A stretch of 15,073 nucleotides of DNA from Streptomyces violaceorubidus (GTDB taxonomy: Bacteria; Actinomycetota; Actinomycetes; Streptomycetales; Streptomycetaceae): contig NZ_JODM01000057.1 of assembly GCF_000717995.1 (NCBI RefSeq), positions 1-15,073 of the forward strand, in the 5' to 3' direction. The notes under the pieces are model-generated. The model was not told where the DNA came from. It was given only the letters and a program-made list of their open reading frames with translations, and did not search any database. Below are positions 1-7,300 of the stretch, one piece after another. Position numbers and translations under genes: made by a program. Position 1 is the first letter of the stretch. Each line of letters opens with the position of its first letter.

Positions 1-1
1 G

Positions 2-182
2 GAGATCGACGAGGGCTGGAGCCCGTCGTCACCCACCGAAGTAGCCGTGGCACTACGCCGCGCTGCGCGAGCTGGTGCACGACGCGGAAGGCCCGGCGGA
101 GGTCTTGCCCGGCTTTACCGTGCACGGCATGGACGTCGGCAGGCGCAAGCGCCTGGAGGCTGTCGGCGTCACCCCGCTCTGA
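2..182 (+). pseudogene. Degraded helicase-associated (HA) domain remnant, 3' end
   Basis: This is the tail of a helicase-associated-domain protein, a family common in Streptomyces as repeated tryptophan-rich modules. The first 25 bases read EIDEGWSP in frame 2. The readable homology then moves to frame 3, giving HYAALRELVHDAEG, then LPGFTVHGMDVGR and RKRLEAVGVTPL, with a stop at 180-182. A stop codon (42-44) lies in frame 3 just before the resumption, so the copy carries a frameshift. From memory of the family, a stretch of roughly 15 residues containing a Trp and QR pairs normally sits between the DVGR and RLEALGVTPL parts. It is missing here, which suggests an internal deletion as well. The rest of the gene lies beyond the left edge. 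It is probably non-functional and unrelated to the biosynthetic genes. The family call rests on remembered consensus, not on a search. Confidence 0.6.
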
Positions 183-203
183 GGCTCCGGGCCCGGCGGA
201 GCC
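183..203. terminator. GC-rich stem-loop after the HA remnant
   Basis: A perfect 7-bp inverted repeat, GGCTCCG (183-189) and CGGAGCC (197-203), has a 7-nt loop and starts directly after the stop codon at 180-182. It lacks a T-tract, as many Streptomyces terminators do. It could end transcription of the old HA gene, and from the other side it could stop read-through from the leftward NRPS gene that ends at 357. Apart from this, 183-356 shows nothing I can name. Confidence 0.45.
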
Positions 204-356
204 GAGAGGTGCGCTGCGGCCCTGCGCAGTACAAGACCCGCACGAGTTCTGTGAAGGACCCCAGGGCCCGGCCGCCGACGGCTGTATGTGCTCAGACGTG
301 TGAGCTGCCCGAGTTTCGAAGGGTTGGTCCGAGCGTGGCCGTGCCGGGTTCGGCCC

Positions 357-3300
357 TCACGCCGAGGGAAGGACCGTGATCAGGTCTGCGAAAGCGGTGG
401 CAAGCCGGCGGGCGGCCGCCGGGGCGACTGCCGCGCTGCCGGAGGTGATGACGAGGCGCAGGACGCCGTCCGGGCCGGGCCACACCTCTGCCTGGATCTC
501 GGCCGGGACATCGAGGTACGGCAGTCGGTGGTGTCGCGTCGTACAGCCGTCCAACGCGAGTACGGGCGGCGCGTTGTCCTGGAGGACGAAGAGGTTCTGG
601 TAGAACGGCGCCCGGGAGGAGCGGGGCGGACCTACCGCTCGAACGATTTCGTCGATGCCAATGTCCTGGCATGCCAGGGCCTCGCGTGTCAGCCGCCCTG
701 CCTCCACCGCCGACGTGGCCGGGTCTTCGTCGAGCAGGCGGGGCGTGACGCGTACGCAGACCGTACCGATGTGGCAGCCGACGGTCCGCTCCAGCCGCGC
801 ATCGAACCGCTGGGCCACCGGCACACCGATACCGAAGTCCTCCTGGCCGGTGGTCGCGGCCAGAGCGCGGGCGTAGCAGGACAGGAGCACCGCGAAACGG
901 GTCTGACCGGTGGACGCCCCGAGCGCGTCCATCACCGCAACCACCTCCGGTTCCAGTGCGATCTCGGTGCGGAGCAGGGGTGCTGCCGCCTCCTGCGTAC
1001 CCCTCGGGAAGCGCAGCTCCGGCACCCCGCGCAACCGGGCGGCCACCTCGTCGCGCTGGGCCTCGGTTGGGGCGCGGTGAAGGTGCGCGGCTCGCAGCCC
1101 GTGTACTTGTGCCGCGGACAGGGCCGCAGGCCATGCGGGCTCACGGCCTGTTCGGCGGGCGTTGTACGCGGTCGCCAGGTCCGCCGCGAGGACGGCCTCG
1201 GACCAGCCGTCGAACGCGATGTGGTGGACGGCGTACCCCAGGACCCACCGGGCCGGTCCCGCGGGAGCGAGCACCGCACGCCACAGCCGCCCGTGTTCCG
1301 GGTCGAGGGACGCGTCCAAGGCACGCCGCACCGAGTCCAGGGCGTCCTGCACGGTGGCGTGGCCGGTCAGAGCGGTGACCTCGGGTGCTGGAGCCGGGTC
1401 CGGTACGGCGAAGGCACGGCCCCGGATGATCCGGTACGCGGACGCCAGCGCGGCGTGCCGGTGGTGCACGTCGGCGACCGCCGCACCGAGCGCGGCACGG
1501 TCCATGGCGCCTTCGACGACCCAGGCAGTGAGGCAGTGCGCGTCCCGGCCGTCGCGGTGGCGAAGGTGCGCGACGAGAAAGCCGCGTTGCGCGGGAGACA
1601 GAGGTACGGCATCGGATTCCTGGCCGTCCGGGATGCCCGGCCCGGACCGCGCGTGCACCTGGAGCCAGCCGGTCAGGGCCTCGGCGGTGCGGCCGCGCAG
1701 CAGAGCGGACACCGGGACCGGGTGGCCGAGATGTCCGGCGAGCCGGGCACAGACGCGTCCCGCGTCGAGCGAACTGCCGCCGAGCGCAGTGAAGTCGGTG
1801 GCGGGCGGGATGTCCGGCAGACCGAGAACCGCAGCGAAGGTACGACTCACCAGGGCACCCAGCGTTTCACCGCCGGGTGAGTCCGGTGGAGCATCGGGCG
1901 CCGCGAGGCCGCCTCGCCGCGGGAGCAACGCCAGCAGGGCGGCCTCGTCGAGCTTGCCGTTAGCCGTCAGCGGGAAGTCCTCGACCGTCAGAAGGTGGGC
2001 GGGCAGGTGATACTGGACCATGTGTGGCGCGAGTTGCCGCAGTGCCCCGTCGAGCGGGTCGCCAGAACGGTACGGCCGGCAGAACGCGGCCAGCGCCCGG
2101 TACGCGCCGGACGCGTCGCGCAGGGGGAGGACCACACAGCGGCGCACCTGGGGCAGCAACCGCTCGATCTGGGCTTCCACCTCCGCCGGTTCGAGGCGGT
2201 GCCCGCGTATCTTCACCTGGCGGTCCGCCCGGCCGTGGTAGTGGAGCAGGCCGTCTTCGTCCCGGTGCCCGAGGTCGCCGGTGCGGTAGACGCGGACGGG
2301 GCGGCCGTCCACGGTGACCGTGCTGAACTTCTCGGCCGTCAGCTCGGGACGGCCAAGGTAGCCCAGAGCGAGTCCGTCCCCCGCGACACAGATCTCACCC
2401 GGCTCCCCTGTGCCGCACACCCTTGCGCCGTCCAGGATGTGAACGCTGGTGCCCGGAACGGGCCGGCCGACGGGGATGCCGTCAGGCCGTTCGCAGTCCT
2501 GCCGGACCACACGGTGAACAGTGGCGAACACCGTGCTTTCCACCGGGCCGTAGCCGTTCAGCAGGGTGGTGTCCGGGTGAGCGGCGAGGAACGCGCGTAC
2601 GTGCGGGACGGACAGCCGTTCGCCGCCGGTCATCACCTGCCGCAGCCCGCGCAGGCACGTCGGGTCCTCGTCGATCAGCATGCTGAAGAGGCTGCCGGTC
2701 AGCCAGACGGTGTCGACGCCGGACTGTTCGATGCCCGCGCGCAGCACGGCCGGAGACAGGTAGGGCTCCTCCACGACGAGAGACGTACCGCCGTTGAGCA
2801 AGGCCGCCCACAGTTCGAGCGAGTAGGCGTCCCACGGGATGGGTGCGGCCTGCGGCAGCACGGTGCCGGGACCGAAGCGCGCGAAGGTGCCCGGCCGGAA
2901 CAGCCGTGTGGTCGCCCGATGAGGGGAGAGCACGCCCTTGGGCCGTCCGGTCGTGCCGGAGGTGAAGAAGACGCAGGCCGACTCGTGGCCCGACACCTCG
3001 GCCGGTACGAAGCCGGGCGCGCCGGCGGCGACGGACGCCAGGCCGCCTGTCGGCGGCGTCCACAGCCCGACGGGCGGCCCATCGGCCCCGCCGTCGGTCA
3101 CGGGTGGTGTCTGGGCGCCCACCATCACCCTGGCGTCCAACTGCGTCAGCACATCCGCGACCCGGCCGTCCGGCCACCTTTCGTCGATCAGTGCGTAGGC
3201 CGCCCCGAGCTTGAGCACGGCCAGCACGGCGGCGACGAGTTCAGGACTGCGGGGCAGCCGCAGGGGCACCAGGTCGCCACGGCCGACGCCGTGGTCCGCC

Positions 3301-3479
3301 AGCCGGACAGCGTACGCGTTCGAGGCCCGGTCGAGCAGGCCGTACCCAATCCGCTCGCCGTGGTGCAGCAGCGCCGGAGCGTCGGGCCGGACAGCGGCGA
3401 TCGCCGAGAAACAACCGTGGAGGCTTTCGCTCGGCGGTCCGACGACGGAACGCTCCGTGCGGTCGTGAAGGGGCTGCAT
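357..3479 (-). CDS. Non-ribosomal peptide synthetase, A-T-C
   Basis: This 1040-residue module activates one amino acid, holds it on its own carrier domain, and can condense it with an acceptor held by another protein. The A domain spans about 20-520, with A3 FTSGTTGRPKG (172-182), the NGYGPVE A5 core near 308-314, the YRTGD core near 398-402, and A10 lysine K509 in LTANGK. Aligning by eye to GrsA-PheA gives the ten-residue code D217-A218-L221-W259-M283-G285-G309-V317-F318-K509. This resembles codes reported for aliphatic, valine-type residues, but it is only an inference. The T domain (about 540-605) has LGGSSL with pantetheine site S570. The C domain (about 626-1040) has intact HHIAFDG (H752, H753, D757) and a normal APFYQNLF motif. 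No T or TE follows, so the acceptor must be in trans, either a free PCP or the T-TE. The ATG at 3477-3479 has only a weak AGGTGA site. It is the last gene of the leftward unit. Confidence 0.93.
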   Translation of the reverse strand: MQPLHDRTERSVVGPPSESLHGCFSAIAAVRPDAPALLHHGERIGYGLLDRASNAYAVRLADHGVGRGDLVPLRLPRSPELVAAVLAVLKLGAAYALIDERWPDGRVADVLTQLDARVMVGAQTPPVTDGGADGPPVGLWTPPTGGLASVAAGAPGFVPAEVSGHESACVFFTSGTTGRPKGVLSPHRATTRLFRPGTFARFGPGTVLPQAAPIPWDAYSLELWAALLNGGTSLVVEEPYLSPAVLRAGIEQSGVDTVWLTGSLFSMLIDEDPTCLRGLRQVMTGGERLSVPHVRAFLAAHPDTTLLNGYGPVESTVFATVHRVVRQDCERPDGIPVGRPVPGTSVHILDGARVCGTGEPGEICVAGDGLALGYLGRPELTAEKFSTVTVDGRPVRVYRTGDLGHRDEDGLLHYHGRADRQVKIRGHRLEPAEVEAQIERLLPQVRRCVVLPLRDASGAYRALAAFCRPYRSGDPLDGALRQLAPHMVQYHLPAHLLTVEDFPLTANGKLDEAALLALLPRRGGLAAPDAPPDSPGGETLGALVSRTFAAVLGLPDIPPATDFTALGGSSLDAGRVCARLAGHLGHPVPVSALLRGRTAEALTGWLQVHARSGPGIPDGQESDAVPLSPAQRGFLVAHLRHRDGRDAHCLTAWVVEGAMDRAALGAAVADVHHRHAALASAYRIIRGRAFAVPDPAPAPEVTALTGHATVQDALDSVRRALDASLDPEHGRLWRAVLAPAGPARWVLGYAVHHIAFDGWSEAVLAADLATAYNARRTGREPAWPAALSAAQVHGLRAAHLHRAPTEAQRDEVAARLRGVPELRFPRGTQEAAAPLLRTEIALEPEVVAVMDALGASTGQTRFAVLLSCYARALAATTGQEDFGIGVPVAQRFDARLERTVGCHIGTVCVRVTPRLLDEDPATSAVEAGRLTREALACQDIGIDEIVRAVGPPRSSRAPFYQNLFVLQDNAPPVLALDGCTTRHHRLPYLDVPAEIQAEVWPGPDGVLRLVITSGSAAVAPAAARRLATAFADLITVLPSA

Positions 3480-3542
3480 TACCAGTCACCTGTCTACAGA
3501 AAATGATCGTCAGCTCAGAACCACGCTCCGCCCGGACAGATT

Positions 3543-3584
3543 CCGACCAAACCGGTGCCGGAGAGCGGAGAGACCCGTGGTCGG
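3543..3584 (-). terminator. Inverted repeat abutting the A-gene stop (possible attenuator)
   Basis: CCGACCA (3543-3549) and TGGTCGG (3578-3584) form a perfect 7-bp stem around a 28-nt GC-rich loop. The repeat touches the stop codon of the leftward A gene (3585-3587). It lies in the 105-bp gap before the A-T-C gene, so it could reduce rather than end transcription into that gene. The loop is long and there is no T-tract, so the function is uncertain. Confidence 0.3.
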
Positions 3585-5171
3585 TCAGGCATCCCGCAGG
3601 GCCATCCGGTCCACCTTGCCGTTGCTGGTCAGTGGTAGGGAGTCGAGCAGGGTGAAGCGGCGCGGGATCATGTAGGCGGGCAGGGTGCGGGCCAGGTGAG
3701 TCCGCAGAGCACGGGAATCCGTGCCGTGGCCGGGCACACTGGTGTAGAAGGCGACCAGATCCTGGCTCCCGAAGTGGCCGGGCAGCGCCAGCACCACGGC
3801 GTCCGCGACGTCGGGCTGGAGCCTCAGGGCGCCCTCGATCTCAGCGAGTTCCACGCGGTGGCCACGGATCTTGACCTGTGCGTCGAGTCGGCCGAGGTGG
3901 GTCAGCGTGCCATCCTGGTCGCGGGACACCAGGTCTCCGGTGCGGTACCAGTCGGCGGGACCTGGTAGGGGGCCGCCGGCCGGACCGAAGCGGCCCTGGC
4001 GCAGCGTCAGGAAACGGCCGGCGTTGTCACGTGGGTCGAGGTAACCGTCGAATCGCTGCGGGCCGCGGACGCAGAGTTCGCCCTCATCGGCTTCACGCCC
4101 GTCGGCGACGACGACCGCCTCCAGATGGTCGTAGACCCGTCCGACGGGAATCGTACGGTTGGCGGTGGTGGGCCAGTTCGTCACGCGGTCGGGCAGCCGG
4201 TAGCTGCTGACGAACACGGTCATCTCGGTCGGACCGTAGGCGTTCTCCAGCACTCCGCGCGGGGCCGCCCGCCGCCACGCCTCGGCCTGCTCCACGGTCA
4301 GTTGCTCACCGAGGAAGATGCTGAACCGTAGCGTCGGCATGCTGTCCGAGGGCAGTTCACGCAGGCCCAGCGCGTTGGAAATGGCCGAGGGCACCGATGT
4401 CCAGTGCGTGATGGCCCGTCTGTTCACCCACCGGACCGGATGCAGCAGGTCCTGCGGGCCGGGTGCGACAAGAGCGGCCCCTGAACCCCAAGCCACGAAC
4501 AGGTCGAAGACGGAGACGTCGAACGCGAGGTCGAAATTCTGTGTCATGCGGTCACCGAGGCCCGTGCCGTACCGCTTGAGGTTGTGCGTGACGAAACTCA
4601 GCGCGTTGGCATGCGAGACCGGCACACCCTTGGGCTTGCCGGTACTGCCCGAGGTGAACAGGATGTACGCGGTGTCCTGCACGGGGCGACGGGGCGCCGG
4701 AGGGAGCTTCGCCAGATCTCGCGGGTCCGGGATAGGCAGCAGGCGCGGCCCGGCTGCGGCTCGGAGACCCTCGGCCGCCCCCCTGCTCCCGTTGGTCAGG
4801 ACGTCAGCGGCCCTACCCCCAGCGGTCAGGATCAGGTCCAGGCCGGCGGCGCGGGCGACCGACTGGACTCGCTTCGGCGGGGCGGAGGCGCTGAGGGGGA
4901 CGACGGTGGCGCCGAGTCCCAGTACCGCGAGGTAGGCGGCGTAGGTGCGGGCGCTCTTGGAGGCGAGCAGTCCGATCCGGTCCGGAACCTCGCCGTCGAC
5001 GGCCGCCGCGATGAACCGGCCCAGCAGCTCTGCCGCGCCGATCAGTTCTCGGTAGGTCATCGGCGGGTCGGCCGGAGTCTCCAGGGCGATCGCCCCGGGA
5101 CAGCGGCGCGCGGTGTCCGCGACGAGGTCGTACAGCGTCGCGGGCAGCTCAGCCGGTTTCCTGCTCTTCAC
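3585..5171 (-). CDS. Stand-alone amino acid adenylation enzyme
   Basis: This 528-residue adenylation enzyme should use ATP to activate an amino acid and load it onto a carrier protein in trans, most simply PCP1 of the same operon. It contains A3 FTSGSTGKPKG (172-182), FDVSVFDLF (A4 region, 217-225), NAYGPTE (A5, 310-316), YRTGD, KIRGHRVE, and the A10 lysine in LTSNGK near the C-terminus. It has no carrier or condensation domain. The by-eye ten-residue code is D218-V219-F222-T258-I285-L287-A311-V319-F320 plus the A10 lysine. I do not recall a substrate for this combination, so specificity is open. The FLGEQL segment and small size recall DltA-like stand-alone enzymes. I chose the GTG at 5169-5171 because AAGGAGAGGGG (5180-5190) sits 8 nt upstream and homology starts directly after it. 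The open frame extends to 5291, but those 40 extra residues look non-coding. Confidence 0.9.
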   Translation of the reverse strand: MKSRKPAELPATLYDLVADTARRCPGAIALETPADPPMTYRELIGAAELLGRFIAAAVDGEVPDRIGLLASKSARTYAAYLAVLGLGATVVPLSASAPPKRVQSVARAAGLDLILTAGGRAADVLTNGSRGAAEGLRAAAGPRLLPIPDPRDLAKLPPAPRRPVQDTAYILFTSGSTGKPKGVPVSHANALSFVTHNLKRYGTGLGDRMTQNFDLAFDVSVFDLFVAWGSGAALVAPGPQDLLHPVRWVNRRAITHWTSVPSAISNALGLRELPSDSMPTLRFSIFLGEQLTVEQAEAWRRAAPRGVLENAYGPTEMTVFVSSYRLPDRVTNWPTTANRTIPVGRVYDHLEAVVVADGREADEGELCVRGPQRFDGYLDPRDNAGRFLTLRQGRFGPAGGPLPGPADWYRTGDLVSRDQDGTLTHLGRLDAQVKIRGHRVELAEIEGALRLQPDVADAVVLALPGHFGSQDLVAFYTSVPGHGTDSRALRTHLARTLPAYMIPRRFTLLDSLPLTSNGKVDRMALRDA

Positions 5172-5228
5172 GCCTGCTTCCCCTCTCCTTGCCGCTTGGA
5201 GCAGGCCCGCGCGCCGGTCGCCGGATGC

Positions 5229-5244
5229 CGCCGGGCGCCCGGCG
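5229..5244. repeat. 16-bp perfect palindrome
   Basis: CGCCGGGCGCCCGGCG is perfectly self-complementary. It lies in the 132-bp gap between the Cys-type hydrolase gene (ends 5304) and the A gene (starts 5171), on the leader of the latter. It could be an operator half-site pair or an mRNA structure. In sequence this GC-rich, a chance palindrome is also possible. Confidence 0.3.
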
Positions 5245-5303
5245 CACAGTGAGCGCACGGGCGTCGTCGCCGGTGCGCCTCCCGCGTGCACCTGGCGAAC
5301 GCC

Positions 5304-6203
5304 TCATCCATGGGCTCGCCCGCTTACGGGCGCGCTGAGCGCCGCCAACTGCAGTCGCAACCAGTCGGCGACCCTCGCGCCCTGGTCCAGCCTGATCCCC
5401 GGCAAGGCGCGCTCGCCGCCCGGTACGGGTTCCGCGGGCCCGGTACCGACGACCACGCAGGCACCCAGGTAGGACAGCCAGGTCGACTGCACCTTGAGTG
5501 TCTCGACGGCGGCCCGGCCCAGCGGCAGGCCCAGCCGTTGCGCCAGCCCCTTCTCCAGTTCCCGGCACATCACCGCGAGGACGTCCCGCGCCGCCGCACA
5601 CCGGCTCTCGAGGTCACTGCCCAGCCCGGTCACAGCTTGCTCGGCGGCCACCGCTCGCAGGTCGTCGGCGGGGGCGAACCTTCCGGCCAGCGAAACAAAT
5701 TCCTCGAACCACTCCTGCTGCGTCAGCGTGCTGCCGTTGACGCTCAGGAACGCCGGTGCCTCGCCGCCCGGCGGGAGGGTGCCGATCAGGTACCGGCCCC
5801 ATGCGGCGCCCGAGCAGTAGGCGAGGAGCACGACCGGTCCAGTGGCCCCGGCCAGCGCGGCGTGGCCCAGCCGTCGGCACTCCACGATGTCGCCGGCGTC
5901 CAGACTCTTCGGCAGGGGCAGCTCGGCATGGCGGAGGCCGGGCAGGTTCGCGCGGACGAATTCCGCCAGATGGGGTTCCGCGCGGGCCCCCGGGTAGTCG
6001 ACCGTGAAGACGGTCGGCTCTGATCCGGCCGTTTGCACAGCGCTTCGGACCTCGTCGACCGTACCTGCCACCGTGTCACCGGGCTGTTCCGCGGACGCCG
6101 CCGCGTTCCCGGCGGCGGGGCTCACGGCGTCGGTCGCCGCCGCCTTGCGACGGGCATCGGGCGGCGCCGCTTGCACGGCCGCCCGGTGTTCATCGACTCT
6201 CAT
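5304..6203 (-). CDS. Alpha/beta-hydrolase-like protein with Cys nucleophile (CmaE/SyrC-like aminoacyl shuttle?)
   Basis: This 299-residue protein sits between PCP1 and the A enzyme. The first 60 residues or so are Ala-rich and look disordered. The rest fits an alpha/beta-hydrolase core with nucleophile elbow LLAYCSGAAWG, placing C130 where a thioesterase has serine. It resembles the protein at 12368-13225 in that elbow, in a TWLSY-type segment (241-245, [10 protein letters not shown] in the other) and in overall layout. Known Cys-type enzymes of this fold, CmaE and SyrC, move aminoacyl groups between carrier proteins. I infer such a role here because the gene adjoins a free PCP. An oddity is that no histidine follows C130 until H298 at the very end, so a usual C-terminal catalytic His is not apparent. 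It could be altered in mechanism or non-catalytic. An editing thioesterase is the alternative. The ATG at 6201-6203 follows GAGGCAGGAAG. Confidence 0.75.
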   Translation of the reverse strand: MRVDEHRAAVQAAPPDARRKAAATDAVSPAAGNAAASAEQPGDTVAGTVDEVRSAVQTAGSEPTVFTVDYPGARAEPHLAEFVRANLPGLRHAELPLPKSLDAGDIVECRRLGHAALAGATGPVVLLAYCSGAAWGRYLIGTLPPGGEAPAFLSVNGSTLTQQEWFEEFVSLAGRFAPADDLRAVAAEQAVTGLGSDLESRCAAARDVLAVMCRELEKGLAQRLGLPLGRAAVETLKVQSTWLSYLGACVVVGTGPAEPVPGGERALPGIRLDQGARVADWLRLQLAALSAPVSGRAHG

Positions 6204-6244
6204 GTCTTCCTGCCTCGAGGTGCCTACAGAAGGGTGCGCCGGCG

Positions 6245-6265
6245 GCTCCGGGACGGGGTCGGAGC
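6245..6265. repeat. Short hairpin between PCP1 and the Cys-type hydrolase gene
   Basis: GCTCCG (6245-6250) and CGGAGC (6260-6265) form a 6-bp stem with a 9-nt loop in the 87-bp gap after PCP1. A second, competing pair, GGGTGC (6232-6237) with GCACCC (6264-6269), shares part of it. Two alternative stems could be an attenuator, or could simply reflect high GC content. Confidence 0.25.
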
Positions 6266-6290
6266 ACCCGGGCGCCGGACCGGACGCGGG

Positions 6291-6524
6291 TCACTGAGAC
6301 GCGCTGTGCGCCGAGGCAGCCGCATCGAGCAGGGCCGCCAGGGTGCCTTCCTGGAACAGGACGTCGGCGGGGATGGCGATGTCCAGGTCGGTCTCGATTC
6401 GCTGGATCAGTTCGACTGCGAGCAGCGAGTGTCCGCCCAGCTCGAAGAAACTGTCCTCGGGTAGCGCCTCATCGACGCCGAGCACCTCGCACCAATGGGA
6501 GCGAATGGCTGATTGAGCAGACAT
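6291..6524 (-). CDS. Stand-alone peptidyl carrier protein (PCP1)
   Basis: This 77-residue free carrier protein holds an aminoacyl group on a phosphopantetheine arm. The motif DSFFELGGHSLLAVEL gives attachment serine S33, with the usual four-helix spacing on both sides and almost nothing extra. The ATG at 6522-6524 was chosen because GGTGGAG (6531-6537) lies 6 nt upstream. The ATG-like start 15 nt further up would bury that site. It is the first gene of the leftward unit, about 50 nt downstream of a good promoter, followed by a Cys-type hydrolase and a stand-alone A enzyme. That set (PCP, transferase, A) is the classic arrangement for modifying an amino acid while tethered, then passing it on. 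Its partner A domain is inferred from position only. It could instead be the acceptor for the A-T-C condensation domain. Confidence 0.93.
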   Translation of the reverse strand: MSAQSAIRSHWCEVLGVDEALPEDSFFELGGHSLLAVELIQRIETDLDIAIPADVLFQEGTLAALLDAAASAHSASQ

Positions 6525-6580
6525 GAAAGTCTCCACCACATTGCATAAGGGAAGAAAATAGTGAGTGAGAGATCGAAAGG

Positions 6581-6609
6581 ATCATAGGGTTCCACGTTCT
6601 CACACTCAA
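6581..6609 (-). promoter_or_regulatory. Sigma70-type promoter for the leftward operon
   Basis: Reading the minus strand, -35 TTGAGT (6604-6609) and -10 TATGAT (6581-6586) are separated by exactly 17 nt (6587-6603). Both boxes are close to the TTGACA/TATAAT consensus used by the principal (HrdB) sigma factor. The start of transcription would fall near 6574, leaving a leader of about 50 nt before the PCP1 ATG at 6524. The stretch is clearly less GC-rich than the coding sequence, as expected of a promoter. Confidence 0.6.
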
Positions 6610-6882
6610 TAGCGACTCCTCAGTGTCTGAAGTGTTCCACAATCCCTGGCCCCAGCACGGCCGTTCCGCGAAATCGGCACACCTTCCCTCCTGTCTACCC
6701 GCCCACGTGTGCGCCGGAACCCGTCCACGGTATGGGCTCTGGACCGCTCAGACACCTGCGGGCCGCGGAGGCGCACAACCTGACTCTCGCCTGGTCCCCG
6801 GGCAGCGAAGAGGGCCGGTGACCAAGTCCCCGTCCGGCGCTCCGCCACTCGGAAGAACGGCGACCGCGCAGGAGGCTGCTGG

Positions 6883-7116
6883 TCAGTCGTACGGGAACGT
6901 GACGCGTACGTCTTTCGGTCTGACGTTGATTTCAAGCCATTCCGAGGCTGACATGTCCGGCTGCGGACCGCGTTCCAGTTGGGGCGGCAGACGTCGCGTG
7001 ACCTCGAAGATGCCCGGGAGGGCAGGGATGTCCGTACAGATGAACATGTGTGTGTGAGCGACAACGTATGTGGCCTGAGAGATACGTGTGACGACTGTCA
7101 CTCGGTCAGTCACCAT
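6883..7116 (-). CDS. Possible small protein of unknown function
   Basis: A 77-codon frame (ATG 7114-7116, stop 6883-6885) has fairly high G/C at third positions in its downstream half and ends in a reasonable-looking acidic and basic stretch (SEWLEINVRPKDVRVTFPYD). An internal ATG at codon 24 could be the start of a 54-residue version. Against it, neither start has a ribosome binding site, and I recognise no family. It could be a small gene, a gene fragment or a chance frame. Confidence 0.22.
   Translation of the reverse strand: MVTDRVTVVTRISQATYVVAHTHMFICTDIPALPGIFEVTRRLPPQLERGPQPDMSASEWLEINVRPKDVRVTFPYD
7064..7101. promoter_or_regulatory. Cluster of inverted repeats, candidate operator
   Basis: ACGTAT (7064-7069) and ATACGT (7082-7087) form an inverted repeat with a 12-nt spacer. 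Directly next to it, GTGAC (7088-7092) and GTCAC (7097-7101) form another with a 4-nt spacer, and a further GTCAC occurs at 7109-7113. Such closely packed dyads in a divergent control region suit a regulator binding site. No regulator is encoded in the window. Confidence 0.3.
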
Positions 7117-7275
7117 CACTGCGGGGATACTGGCATTGGCGCCGGGAAACGCCCTCTCGCATTCCGTCCATCAGAACGAACCCAGCACAGAAGGGCATTC
7201 AGCGCTGCTTTCCTGGAGAGTGGATGGCGGTCAGTTTCGCTGTCGCAATCCATTCGTCTCCGGGTCGGCCGCAAT

Positions 7276-7300
7276 CCGGTACCGGTACCGGTACCGGTAC
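7276..7300. repeat. Tandem hexamer (CCGGTA)x4
   Basis: Four exact copies of CCGGTA (7276-7281, 7282-7287, 7288-7293, 7294-7299) plus one more base lie in tandem, 160 bp before the first rightward gene. Each junction contains the palindromes ACCGGT and GGTACC, so the array is also self-complementary. It could be an iterated binding site or a slippage-prone simple repeat. Confidence 0.85.

Noticed and set aside
288..1880. 530-codon plus-strand open frame opposite the C domain
   Set aside because: The minus strand encodes the intact T-C part with HHIAFDG, while the plus frame has no recognisable domain.
1995..3506. 503-codon plus-strand open frame opposite the A-T-C gene
   Set aside because: It is antisense to strong A-domain homology and shows no family motifs. 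Long antisense frames are normal in DNA with this GC content.
5172..5291. 40-residue N-terminal extension of the stand-alone A enzyme
   Set aside because: It contains the palindrome and a good ribosome binding site for the internal GTG, and has no A-domain resemblance.
7276..7300. CRISPR-like or coding repeat (RYRYRY or PVPVPV)
   Set aside because: The units are only 6 bp with no spacers, and the frames through it have no start with a ribosome binding site.
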